Source of the DNA: Chryseobacterium nakagawai
GTDB lineage: Bacteria > Bacteroidota > Bacteroidia > Flavobacteriales > Weeksellaceae
NCBI RefSeq assembly: GCF_900637665.1
Contig: NZ_LR134386.1
Span: 984,501-1,048,500 of the forward strand
DNA length: 64,000 nt
Direction: 5' to 3'
Below the pieces are notes generated by a model. It did not search any database. It was not told the origin of the DNA and was given only the letters and a program-made list of their open reading frames with translations. Made by a program: the position numbers and the translations under genes. Within the stretch, counting starts at the first letter, position 1. Each line of letters opens with the position of its first letter. Shown here piece by piece: positions 53,897 to 61,968 of this stretch.

Positions 53897-55037
53897 TTCA
53901 GCAACCACAAGAGCTATCACAAAGATTGCTTTGCAATACAATGGCAATGATAAAGGAACAGCAGAAATGGTGGCTTCGAATTATCTTCTAAGCGATACTG
54001 CTGAAGGTCAGTTTAACGAAATGAAAACCGTAGCTGAAAGAAATACCAAAGTGAAGAAATGGGCATTGACTGGTTATATTTCTCAACCAGACGAGATAGG
54101 CAGAAAATTAAAGGATGAGGAACTAAAACAAATTGTGATGGAAGCTCTTACCCAAATAGGTGTGACAAATAGAAATCAATATCGATTAGACATTCACAAC
54201 AGTACAAAACATAAGCATATTCACTTTGTTGTCAACAGAATTGATATTTCGGGAAAGTGCACTGTGAAAGCACACGATATCGGAAAGAGATTTGGTGAAG
54301 CTGTTCGAGAAGTCTGCAAAGAGAAAGGATTATTAACCGATGTTGAAATTGGAATTCAGAAAAAAGCTGAGATGCTGAAAAGCTTGAGTGAGGCTATTAG
54401 ATCAGAAGATAATTTTGATGATCTGATATTAGAAATGAAGGAAAAAGGTTTTGAAATTCAATTGTCTTCAAATGTCAAGGACGGGATTTCGGGAATGCGA
54501 ATCGTGATGGAAAAGGATAAAAACTTTCAAACAGAAAGGATTTATAAAGCAGGTTACAAATTGTCTGAAATCTCAAATCAACTAAAAATTTCTGAAATAA
54601 AATCTCTTTTTAAAATGAAACAAGCGGTCAGGGAAGCACAAAAAAACGCTGACAACTTAGAGGGATTTCGGAAAACTCTACAACAAAAAGGGATTTCTAT
54701 TAAGATCCAATACAAGGGAGAATTTAAAGCCGGTCAAAAAAATGAAATTCAAGATTTCTGGATAAATAAAAGTGATAATAGTCAAGAGAAAGACGGATTC
54801 TTTTTCCGGAAAAATGTCGGGTTCTCTCTTTCGGCAATAGATTCTGATTTTGGCAATGTAGTAAGATCTTTAAGTCACAGTAGTGTAAAAAATGATACAG
54901 GTAATCATTTGAAAGCAGACACTAATGAAAGCTTAATAGAAATTGCAGGCGGATTCTTAGGTGATTTTCTTAATCCAACCTATGTTTCTCAGAACGAAGA
55001 TGAACTCTGGAAAAAGAAGCGAAAATTAAGACGATAA
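53889..55037 (+). CDS. mobB: MobB-type relaxase
   Basis: The 382-residue protein is a Relaxase/mobilization nuclease (PF03432-like). The three-His motif lies in 'HNSTKHKHIHFVVNRID' (H110-x-H112-x3-N116). Tyr residues that could be the nicking residue are Y17 and Y32. The C-terminal half is helical. It would cut one strand at oriT and stay attached. Bacteroides-type mobilizable elements and plasmids use this MobB/MobC pair and a helper conjugative system. Confidence 0.85.
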   Translation: MNNSATTRAITKIALQYNGNDKGTAEMVASNYLLSDTAEGQFNEMKTVAERNTKVKKWALTGYISQPDEIGRKLKDEELKQIVMEALTQIGVTNRNQYRLDIHNSTKHKHIHFVVNRIDISGKCTVKAHDIGKRFGEAVREVCKEKGLLTDVEIGIQKKAEMLKSLSEAIRSEDNFDDLILEMKEKGFEIQLSSNVKDGISGMRIVMEKDKNFQTERIYKAGYKLSEISNQLKISEIKSLFKMKQAVREAQKNADNLEGFRKTLQQKGISIKIQYKGEFKAGQKNEIQDFWINKSDNSQEKDGFFFRKNVGFSLSAIDSDFGNVVRSLSHSSVKNDTGNHLKADTNESLIEIAGGFLGDFLNPTYVSQNEDELWKKKRKLRR

Positions 55038-55059
55038 TCAAAAATTAAAAAAAATAAAT

Positions 55060-55671
55060 ATGGAAAATGAAAATAAAGAATCTAAAAGTAACGGAATGGA
55101 GCTTTTAGAAAATGTGATCAAATCAAATATGGAAAATATTGAACAAAATATCAAACTTCAGTCTGCCATTAAAGACCATACTACCCTACTGAACGATATA
55201 CAGATCACTTTGGAAGATGGACATTCGACCAATAATGAAACTGTAACCTTGATCAAATTAGAGCAAACCAGAAGAACTGAATTCCTTGCCAGCATTCCTA
55301 CCCAGACAGAAATGGTTCTTTCAAAAGAAACTAAAGATTATTTGGAAAGTTTTGGAAAAGATATACGATGGAAGAAGAAATTTATTTGGAGCGGAATTGC
55401 AGTTTTTGTCTTTGCGGTTTTAATAATAGTCGCCTCTATCAATTTCGCAACCGATTGGTACAAAGAAAGCATCAAGGCCAAAAGTGGACTACGTCAAGAT
55501 ATTTTAAATGAAATTGCTGATGAAGGAAAAAAGATTTACGATGCAAATGAGATAAAAATCTTGAGCGAAAACACTCAGGTAATGCAATTGTGGATTAAAA
55601 ATAATCCTAAAAAAGCGGAAGATTTTCTGCGGTTTAAAGATGGATTTCAGGCTAGTAAAGAAATTAGATAG
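55060..55671 (+). CDS. Membrane protein linked to the mobilization genes
   Basis: The 203-residue protein has a helical N-terminal region (about 1-100, probably coiled coil), a single membrane helix (about 109-129) and a helical C-terminal domain. No signal peptide. It starts 22 nt after the relaxase stop, so it is in the mobilization operon. It may anchor the relaxosome, but nothing in the sequence proves this. Confidence 0.6.
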   Translation: MENENKESKSNGMELLENVIKSNMENIEQNIKLQSAIKDHTTLLNDIQITLEDGHSTNNETVTLIKLEQTRRTEFLASIPTQTEMVLSKETKDYLESFGKDIRWKKKFIWSGIAVFVFAVLIIVASINFATDWYKESIKAKSGLRQDILNEIADEGKKIYDANEIKILSENTQVMQLWIKNNPKKAEDFLRFKDGFQASKEIR

Positions 55672-56076
55672 CAAAATTAATTGTGAATACTTCTGTATCT
55701 TTAAGCACAGTCATCATTAGTTATTATTTGCATTCCTAAACATACTCACAGAAGTAATTTTTTAAGAACTTAATGGATTGAGTATTATTATTGACTATTT
55801 AAATAGAATTCTAGTCGGTTTTTTAATATATCAATTCATTATAACACTTAGAAAATATGTGACGACATAAACACCGGCAGCTAAAAGGCATTATCAAAGA
55901 TGGACTGAAGGGCTTCAATTACACATTTCTGCAAGGTTCAATATTTCCTTCTTCGATTGAGCTTTTTGCTATAAATACCGCCCTTCGGCAATACCCTAAA
56001 TGTTCTGTGACACCCTATGTCAATCGCCAAAAGAACTAAAATAATAATCAAATTTGCATAGTTCAAAATGACAACT
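55672..56076. other. Gene-free gap between mobilization and restriction genes
   Basis: No plausible gene is found. The gap has a TGAAGGGCTTCA palindrome at 55906-55917 and slightly higher GC than its neighbours between 55900 and 56030, as if a gene remnant or old insertion edge is present. Its right end carries the promoter of the restriction-modification genes. Confidence 0.45.
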
Positions 56077-56084
56077 TATATTTG
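56077..56084 (+). promoter_or_regulatory. Promoter of the restriction-modification operon (TATATTTG)
   Basis: TATATTTG with TTG at 56054-56056 (20-nt gap) is a good Bacteroidetes promoter. Transcription would begin at about 56090, so the ATG at 56113 is a better start than ATG 56092. Confidence 0.65.
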
Positions 56085-56112
56085 ACAAATTATGTCAAGT
56101 AAAATTTTTCAT

Positions 56113-56421
56113 ATGGAAACAGTTGGACAAATAATAAGAGCAAAACGAGAAAATTTAGGCTTGCTAATTCGACAAGTAGCATCATACTTAGATATTGACC
56201 AAGCGATTTTGAGCAAAATTGAGCGTAACGAACGTAAACCGACTAAAGATAATATCTTAAAACTTGCGGAAATTCTAAAATTGGACAAAGAATATTTGTT
56301 AGTTCAATTTATTAGCGAAAAGATCGCCAATGAAATTGCAGATGAAGATTGTGCAAGCAAAGTTTTACAAGTTGCAGAACAAAAAGTGAAATACCTTAAG
56401 TCTAACCTTGTAAAAAATTAA
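56113..56421 (+). CDS. Xre-family control protein of the R-M system
   Basis: The ~102-residue protein is an HTH_XRE domain: 'GQIIRAKRENLGLLIRQVASYLDIDQAILSKIERNERKPTKDNILKLAEIL' covers almost the whole of residues 4-54. It precedes the methyltransferase by 5 nt. In many type II systems such a C protein delays nuclease expression until DNA is methylated, which is the likely role here. Confidence 0.75.
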   Translation: METVGQIIRAKRENLGLLIRQVASYLDIDQAILSKIERNERKPTKDNILKLAEILKLDKEYLLVQFISEKIANEIADEDCASKVLQVAEQKVKYLKSNLVKN

Positions 56422-56426
56422 CTTAT

Positions 56427-57788
56427 ATGCGTGCTGAAACTCTAGAGTCAGAATTAAATGTTGTTCGAGAACCACAATTAGATATTTTATACTATCCAAA
56501 ATCATCCTTAAAATCGACTAGTGATAATAAAAAAGAAACACTAAATGTGCTTTCACTTTTTTCAGGTTGTGGTGGAATGGACTTGGGTTTTGAAGGTGGT
56601 TTTTCGGTTTTACAACAATCAATCAACGAAATTTTAACACCGCATTTCATTGATAAAAAAGAAAAAAATGGTTTTGTTCAACTAAAAAAAACAAAATTCA
56701 AAACTGTTTTTGCAAACGATATTTTGACTGATGCAAGAAATGCTTGGGTTAATTATTTTTCAAAAAAAGGACACAATGCTGAAGATTTCTACAAAGAGAG
56801 CATCGTAGATTTAGTGAAAATGTATCGCAATGGAGTGAATGTTTTTCCAGAAGAAGTTGACGTAGTAACGGGAGGATTTCCGTGTCAAGATTTTAGTATC
56901 GCTGGCAAAAGAAATGGTTTCAATTCTCATAAAAATCATAAAGGACAACTGATTGAAAAAGAAACCGCTTCTGCTGAAACTCGCGGACAACTTTATATGT
57001 GGATGAAAGAAGTGATTGAAATTACTCAACCAAAAATTTTCATCGCAGAAAATGTGAAAGGACTTGTAAATCTTGGCGACGTAAAGTCTATTATTCAAAA
57101 TGATTTTTCATCTGCTAACGGAAACGGCTACATTGTACTTGACCCACAAGTTTTACATTCGGCAAATTTTGGTGTTCCACAATCAAGAGAAAGAGTAATT
57201 TTTATTGGCATCAAAAAATCTGCTTTGAAAAAATCTGCTTTGGCGGAATTAGAAAAAGAAGTGATTTCGGAGAAATATAACCCTTATCCAAATTCTACTC
57301 ATTCGTACACATCTGAAGGTGAAAATTTGAAACATTTTGTTCAACTAAAAGATTTGTTTAAAAATTTAGATGAACCTGAAAATACAGAAGATCTATCGCA
57401 GAAATTTTACTCAAAAGCAAAGTTTATGGGTAAACATTGTCAAGGACAGACTGAAATAAAATTGGAAGGAATTGCACCAACAATTCGTTCTGAACATCAC
57501 GGAAATATTGAATTCAGAAGACTTTCTTCAGTAAATGGTGGAAAAATAGAAAAGGAATTAAATAAAGGATTAACAGAAAGGAGATTAACACCAAGAGAAT
57601 GCGCATTAATCCAAACTTTTCCTCCCGATTATGATTTTGTAATAGAAAACAAAAACGGTAGAAAAGGTTCCTATTTGGTTAGCCCTTCGCAAGCGTATAA
57701 AATAATTGGTAATGCAGTTCCACCACTTTTGGCTTATAATTTAGCCAAGAGAATTGAAGATGTTTGGGACTTATATTTTAACGATTAA
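56427..57788 (+). CDS. DNA (cytosine-5) methyltransferase
   Basis: The 453-residue enzyme has the C5-MTase motifs in order: I 'LSLFSGCGGMDLGFEGG' (43-58), IV 'GGFPCQDFS' with catalytic C153, VI 'AENVKG' (207-212), VIII 'PQSRERVIFIG' (251-261), target-recognition region about 290-400, and IX-X 'RRLTPRECALIQTFP' and 'KIIGNAVPPLLA'. It protects host DNA from the nuclease encoded 2 nt downstream. The recognition sequence cannot be read from this. Confidence 0.93.
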   Translation: MRAETLESELNVVREPQLDILYYPKSSLKSTSDNKKETLNVLSLFSGCGGMDLGFEGGFSVLQQSINEILTPHFIDKKEKNGFVQLKKTKFKTVFANDILTDARNAWVNYFSKKGHNAEDFYKESIVDLVKMYRNGVNVFPEEVDVVTGGFPCQDFSIAGKRNGFNSHKNHKGQLIEKETASAETRGQLYMWMKEVIEITQPKIFIAENVKGLVNLGDVKSIIQNDFSSANGNGYIVLDPQVLHSANFGVPQSRERVIFIGIKKSALKKSALAELEKEVISEKYNPYPNSTHSYTSEGENLKHFVQLKDLFKNLDEPENTEDLSQKFYSKAKFMGKHCQGQTEIKLEGIAPTIRSEHHGNIEFRRLSSVNGGKIEKELNKGLTERRLTPRECALIQTFPPDYDFVIENKNGRKGSYLVSPSQAYKIIGNAVPPLLAYNLAKRIEDVWDLYFND

Positions 57789-57790
57789 AA

Positions 57791-58855
57791 ATGATAGTTT
57801 CAGTAAATCCAGACCCAAATAGAAGTGAATTTGATATGTTACTCAGCTCAACTATTACTGAGCTGAATGTTCACGCAAAAAATTCATCAAAGAAAGTTGC
57901 AACGCTTTTAGGCAGAAATCTTGAGCCTTATGTCAAAGATGTAATGACGGATTTAGCCATTGGAACTATTTTTGAAAATTCAATTGAATTGATTGGTGGT
58001 CAAAAATTTCCAGATATTGTTGCAAAAAAATATTACGGAATTGAAGTAAAAACAACCACACAAAACCATTGGAAAACTACGGGAAATAGTGTTTTGGAGG
58101 GAACAAGAGTTGATGATGTCGAACGTATTTTTATGTTGTTTGCAAAATTAGCAAGTCCAATAGAATTCCGTTGTCGTCCTTATGAAGAAGTGCTTTCAGA
58201 AGTTGTAGTAACACATTCGCCACGTTATTTGATTGATATGAATTTAGAACAGGGCAAAACCATTTTCGACAAAATAAAAATGCCTTATGACACTTTGCGT
58301 AAAAAAGAAAGTCCTATAAAACCAATTGTTGATTACTATAAAAGCAAACTAAAACCAGGCGAAGAACTTTGGTGGATGGATGCAGAAAACAACAGTAAAC
58401 CAAGCAGCATTATTATCAAAATTTGGAATAACTTATCTGCAAAAGAAAAACAAGAACTGAAAAATAGTTCAATGGTTTATTTTCCTGAACTTTTCGGAAA
58501 TAGTAATGACAAATTTGGGAGATTAGCCATTTGGTTGGTCACTCGTGAAGCAGTTGTTTGTCCAAACGTTCGGGATTTGTTTACTGCTGGAGGAAAAAGA
58601 GATTATGTAATTGGTAAAAATTCGTATCAAAAGGTACCAAGAATATTTCTTAACTTGTTTGATAATATTTCAAGTATCGTTGAAACTATTATGCGAACAT
58701 CAGCTTTTGAACTATCGGAATATTGGGAAACTAAAACGACAGACAAAACGAAATTGTTTGACTGGATTGATTTGGTCGCTGAACACTCAAAAAAAATTCA
58801 AGATGCAAAACATCTGAAAATTAAACAAATCTTGACAGAACTAACACTGAAATAA
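57791..58855 (+). CDS. Type II restriction endonuclease, PD-(D/E)xK type
   Basis: The 354-residue protein has a nuclease core 'KFPDIVAKKYYGIEVKTTTQNHW' with D75, E85 and K87 in the PD-x9-ExK arrangement. The rest is not recognised. It starts 2 nt after the methyltransferase stop, so it is the partner nuclease. An AT content like the neighbouring genes supports joint transfer. Confidence 0.82.
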   Translation: MIVSVNPDPNRSEFDMLLSSTITELNVHAKNSSKKVATLLGRNLEPYVKDVMTDLAIGTIFENSIELIGGQKFPDIVAKKYYGIEVKTTTQNHWKTTGNSVLEGTRVDDVERIFMLFAKLASPIEFRCRPYEEVLSEVVVTHSPRYLIDMNLEQGKTIFDKIKMPYDTLRKKESPIKPIVDYYKSKLKPGEELWWMDAENNSKPSSIIIKIWNNLSAKEKQELKNSSMVYFPELFGNSNDKFGRLAIWLVTREAVVCPNVRDLFTAGGKRDYVIGKNSYQKVPRIFLNLFDNISSIVETIMRTSAFELSEYWETKTTDKTKLFDWIDLVAEHSKKIQDAKHLKIKQILTELTLK

Positions 58856-58920
58856 ATTACTAAACTCTAAAAAGGGCGCTAGCGTATCAAGGTTTTTTGT
58901 GACAGTGGGTGATATTACAA

Positions 58921-59012
58921 ATTTAACGTTTGTGCTTTAGTTCAACTTTTGTACAAAGTTGAAGATTAAATTATCAATTGTAACACCATCGAAAAGCAGC
59001 TAGACGTTAAGC
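58921..59012. other. attC-like imperfect hairpin
   Basis: ATTTAACGTT-TGTGCTTT (58921-58938) is nearly the reverse complement of AAAAGCAGCTAGACGTTAAGC (58992-59012). The end GTTAAGC fits the integron R' consensus GTTRRRY and ATTTAAC fits R'' RYYYAAC; the right arm carries extra unpaired bases, as attC sites do. The loop holds another palindrome, TTCAACTTT...CAAAGTTGAA. The hairpin lies between the nuclease gene and the RES gene. No integrase is visible, so this is a candidate, not a proven recombination site. Confidence 0.45.
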
Positions 59013-59037
59013 ATAATAATTAATATTAATCGCTAGA

Positions 59038-59925
59038 ATGGATTTTAAAAAATTACCAGCTATTGAAGAAATAAGAAATATAATTGAAGAATTAAAATCT
59101 TATGACCTTACAAAAATTTCGGATGATGAATTATTTAATAAGCTTAGAGCGTTGTCATTTATACCATTCCCGACTGCAATTTTAAAGAACAATTTTTACG
59201 TCGACAGATTAAGAATAAACCAAGAAAATAAATTATTTTATTCTATTGATGATATTAGTTATAGAAAGGACACTGAAAATATACGCTCTTACGGAAGAGC
59301 GAATTATCCAAATCAATCTATGTTTTATGGTGCTTTCGAGTCTGAAAATATAAAACTTCCACGTTTTGTGAGTCTTATTGAAACAAGTGAAATTTTTCGT
59401 GATATTGAAAAAAACAACGATCTTGATAAAAAATTCTTTGCAACACTTGGAAGATGGAAACTTAAAAAAGAAACAGAAGTTTTAGAGATTATCTTTTCAG
59501 AAGATTATTTAAAATCAGGAGAAAACAAAAAAGCATTCAATTATCATTGGAGTAATTTAAAAAATCAACTTCCCGACTATGAAGAAAGGTTTAAATTAAT
59601 TTTAGAATTTTTCACTTCAGAGTTTGCTAAGAAATTAATTAATGATCACCGATTTTATAAAATTTCATCATCATATTTTAATCTTTCTCTAAGTTCTTCA
59701 CCAAATATTGGTGGAGTCAAATATCCTAGTGTAAAAAGTGACTATATGGGATATAATTTAGCTTTACTGCCTGAATTTCTTGACGAAAATTTTGAATTGG
59801 CAAATGTTTCCTTACTTGAAATAGATAAAAGAGGAAAACATACAACTGTAGAAATTGTTAATAATGTTATTGACTTTGGTGAAAATTTTAGAAATTTCAC
59901 TTGGGAAAATAAGGAATTTGGCTAA
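59038..59925 (+). CDS. RES-domain-like protein, putative NAD-degrading toxin
   Basis: The 295-residue protein has features of RES domains, NAD+ phosphorylases/NADases of Res-Xre toxin-antitoxin systems: 'YGRANYPNQSMFYGAF' (85-100), an acidic 'SLIETSEI' (112-119) and 'GVKYPSVKSDYMGYNLAL' (226-243), which places the R, E and S expected for the family near R87, E115 and S231. It is about twice the length of small RES toxins, with helical extensions. No Xre partner directly adjoins it on the same strand. Assignment rests on motif similarity by eye. Confidence 0.55.
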   Translation: MDFKKLPAIEEIRNIIEELKSYDLTKISDDELFNKLRALSFIPFPTAILKNNFYVDRLRINQENKLFYSIDDISYRKDTENIRSYGRANYPNQSMFYGAFESENIKLPRFVSLIETSEIFRDIEKNNDLDKKFFATLGRWKLKKETEVLEIIFSEDYLKSGENKKAFNYHWSNLKNQLPDYEERFKLILEFFTSEFAKKLINDHRFYKISSSYFNLSLSSSPNIGGVKYPSVKSDYMGYNLALLPEFLDENFELANVSLLEIDKRGKHTTVEIVNNVIDFGENFRNFTWENKEFG

Positions 59926-60049
59926 CGAGGTTTGTACCGAGCGTGCTGAATTACAATCAGTACCTGTATTTTAGCTTAGGATTCTGCTTCACTAAGCATC
60001 TTAGTATATTTCAGAACTTTTCAAAAAATAGATTAAATCTTTAGTTAAA

Positions 60050-60072
60050 GGGCTCAACTGATAGTTGAGCCC
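60050..60072. terminator. Strong hairpin between RES and Xre genes
   Basis: A 10-bp perfect stem (GGGCTCAACT / AGTTGAGCCC) with a GAT loop lies between convergent genes. T-runs are short on both sides. It may be a terminator without a good U-tract or an element edge. Confidence 0.55.
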
Positions 60073-60116
60073 CCTATGAAAAAGTAATTATCCCGCAATT
60101 ATTTTTATTTTTATTT

Positions 60117-60524
60117 TTATTTATTGATAAGCTTTTCAAGCCTATCCATCATTTCATCTTTTTCTTCCAGCATTCTTTCATAAAGGGCAATCTTCTCTTC
60201 GTGCAACTGCACTAATTTATCTATCGGATGAAAATTGATAGTTCCATAATTGAAAGAATTATTAAAAGCGTGCTCTCCAAAAGTATTAGAAATAATATTA
60301 ACAGCTTGTTCTTCATCAAAGTTTTGAATAGCTTCTACCGGAATTTTCATTACTTCAGAAATCTTTTTCAGCAAAACATCTTCGATTATTTCTTTTTGTT
60401 CAAGCAAAGAAATTTTCTTCTGATTCCAATCATCACCTAAGTCAAGAGCTAAAGCTTCTTGTTTGATACCTAGCATCTCTCTAAATCGTTTTACATTTCT
60501 TCCTTGATGTATTTTCTGTTCCAT
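60117..60524 (-). CDS. Xre-family regulator with coiled-coil tail
   Basis: From ATG 60524 the protein has ~135 residues. The N-terminal HTH_XRE ('RNVKRFREMLGIKQEALALDLGDDWNQKKISLLEQ') is followed by a linker and a C-terminal coiled coil ('HEEKIALYERMLEEKDEMMDRLEKLI', about 108-133). This form is common on Bacteroidetes conjugative and mobilizable elements as a regulator of uncertain target. It diverges from the hypothetical cluster that begins at 60701. Confidence 0.78.
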   Translation of the reverse strand: MEQKIHQGRNVKRFREMLGIKQEALALDLGDDWNQKKISLLEQKEIIEDVLLKKISEVMKIPVEAIQNFDEEQAVNIISNTFGEHAFNNSFNYGTINFHPIDKLVQLHEEKIALYERMLEEKDEMMDRLEKLINK

Positions 60525-60548
60525 AGCAGTTATCAATTTTTAAAGGCT

Positions 60549-60556
60549 CAAAGATA
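60549..60556 (-). promoter_or_regulatory. -7 promoter box TATCTTTG for the Xre gene
   Basis: On the minus strand TATCTTTG lies 24 nt before the ATG at 60524. No clear -33 element. Confidence 0.45.
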
Positions 60557-60700
60557 AAACCATTTCTGTTAAATCGTCTGAATTGTAAAGTTAAAAAATT
60601 ATCCTGTAAAATATCCATTTCAGTAGATATAATATCCAACTTCTGTATTGATTATCCACTTTTGAAAGTAGTAATTCGTATCAATAAAAATATAATTATT

Positions 60701-61255
60701 ATGAAAAATAAGAAGATAGATTTTGAAGCTGAGTTCTGGGACAGCCATCAAAAGCATTCTTGTCTGACACTGATAGATGCATTTTTTCAAATGGATTTTC
60801 TGTCCGCTGTAAAAGAAAGACTAAATGACGTGATAAACTATTCAACGAAATGCGAAGTATTGATGAAAGAAGACCCGTCTCTAATATTCCACCATTACCT
60901 CTGTATGCGCTCATTCATAAGAGCAAGTTATGTACTACAATTCAAAGCAAAAAGATGGAAAGTTAAACGTCCCCCAAAGTTTCCATCCAGATTACTTCAA
61001 AGTTCGCTTTCAGATGAAGAATACCGCAATCCGTTTCTTGTCTTTCAAAAGGCATTTAAAGAGTTTACTCTACAAGAATTTGAGTATTTCAATACGCAGA
61101 TTGTTTATTTCTCATTAGGTGCATATTCTGATGAACCTGAAGCAAATATCGTTACTCTTTTTATCCATCTTAATAAAATGCTTGATTCAGCACAAATCAT
61201 TCGTGAAAGAGGCTTAAAGAAGATAAAAGATAAAAAAACCGCATCATCAGAATAA
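60701..61255 (+). CDS. Hypothetical protein of the 3' cluster
   Basis: From ATG 60701 the product is ~184 residues, mostly helical and basic, without signal peptide or membrane segment. I recognise no domain. An upstream start at 60662 is possible but adds a Lys/Ile stretch. It is the first of four same-strand genes with short gaps, and begins just across from the Xre gene, so it may be under that regulator. Confidence 0.55.
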   Translation: MKNKKIDFEAEFWDSHQKHSCLTLIDAFFQMDFLSAVKERLNDVINYSTKCEVLMKEDPSLIFHHYLCMRSFIRASYVLQFKAKRWKVKRPPKFPSRLLQSSLSDEEYRNPFLVFQKAFKEFTLQEFEYFNTQIVYFSLGAYSDEPEANIVTLFIHLNKMLDSAQIIRERGLKKIKDKKTASSE

Positions 61256-61322
61256 TTTATCCTTTGAAAGAATTAGATATCTGATCATTACTGACCAACT
61301 TTATTTCACTAAAAATTTTAAT

Positions 61323-61964
61323 ATGAGAAATAAAGAAAAAATGATCGGAAGAATCATAGACTCGATGGAAAAGGTTGATATAACTTTTAAATTGTTGTCA
61401 GACGAGAGGCAGATAGATGAACTTAATAAAGGTATTTATCTACTTATGGATAAATTAGGAAGTGAAGACATAAATTTGCTTTTTGACCGATATCCTAGAT
61501 TGATACAAAAGTATAGTCTCAAAGAAATGTTTTCAGGAAACATTGAAATTCCAAATATTGATCCCCATAGTTTAAAGATTGCCGGATTACTAACCTGCCT
61601 GCAATTTTTGGTCTCAAGCTTTACTGATTTTATAGATGAATTTGACAATCGTCTTCCTTTGAAGGAAACTGAAACTAGTAATTCTTATCAAGCCGAACAC
61701 TATATCATTAGTTCAATCGCTTTGGATGATTATTTAAAAGAGCTTTTTCTGAGTGTCCTTTCTGTTACTGGCGAAGAATACTACCAAAAATTCCTCAAAA
61801 AAATTGGCAATCCAGATTTTACTATTGATGATATTTTGAAACTTGATAAAGATAAAGAATTGCAGGAGCATATTGATTTACTGATGTGGTACTCCTTGAT
61901 CCGTGTGTTTCTGGAAGCTATTTACTTCTACTTAAATATCGAAAATCATAACTCAAAAATCTAA
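61323..61964 (+). CDS. Hypothetical helical protein of the 3' cluster
   Basis: The 213-residue acidic protein is predicted helical, with no signal peptide and no recognised motif. It starts 67 nt after the previous gene and ends 4 nt before the next, so it is tightly coupled with the 543-residue protein. No function can be assigned from sequence alone. Confidence 0.55.
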   Translation: MRNKEKMIGRIIDSMEKVDITFKLLSDERQIDELNKGIYLLMDKLGSEDINLLFDRYPRLIQKYSLKEMFSGNIEIPNIDPHSLKIAGLLTCLQFLVSSFTDFIDEFDNRLPLKETETSNSYQAEHYIISSIALDDYLKELFLSVLSVTGEEYYQKFLKKIGNPDFTIDDILKLDKDKELQEHIDLLMWYSLIRVFLEAIYFYLNIENHNSKI

Positions 61965-61968
61965 TAAA

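Noticed and set aside
59914..59980. 'GGCTAACGAGG' at the RES stop as a second attC site
   Set aside because: It looks like the first half of an attC site, but no complementary GTTRRRY arm was found downstream, so only the upstream candidate was kept.
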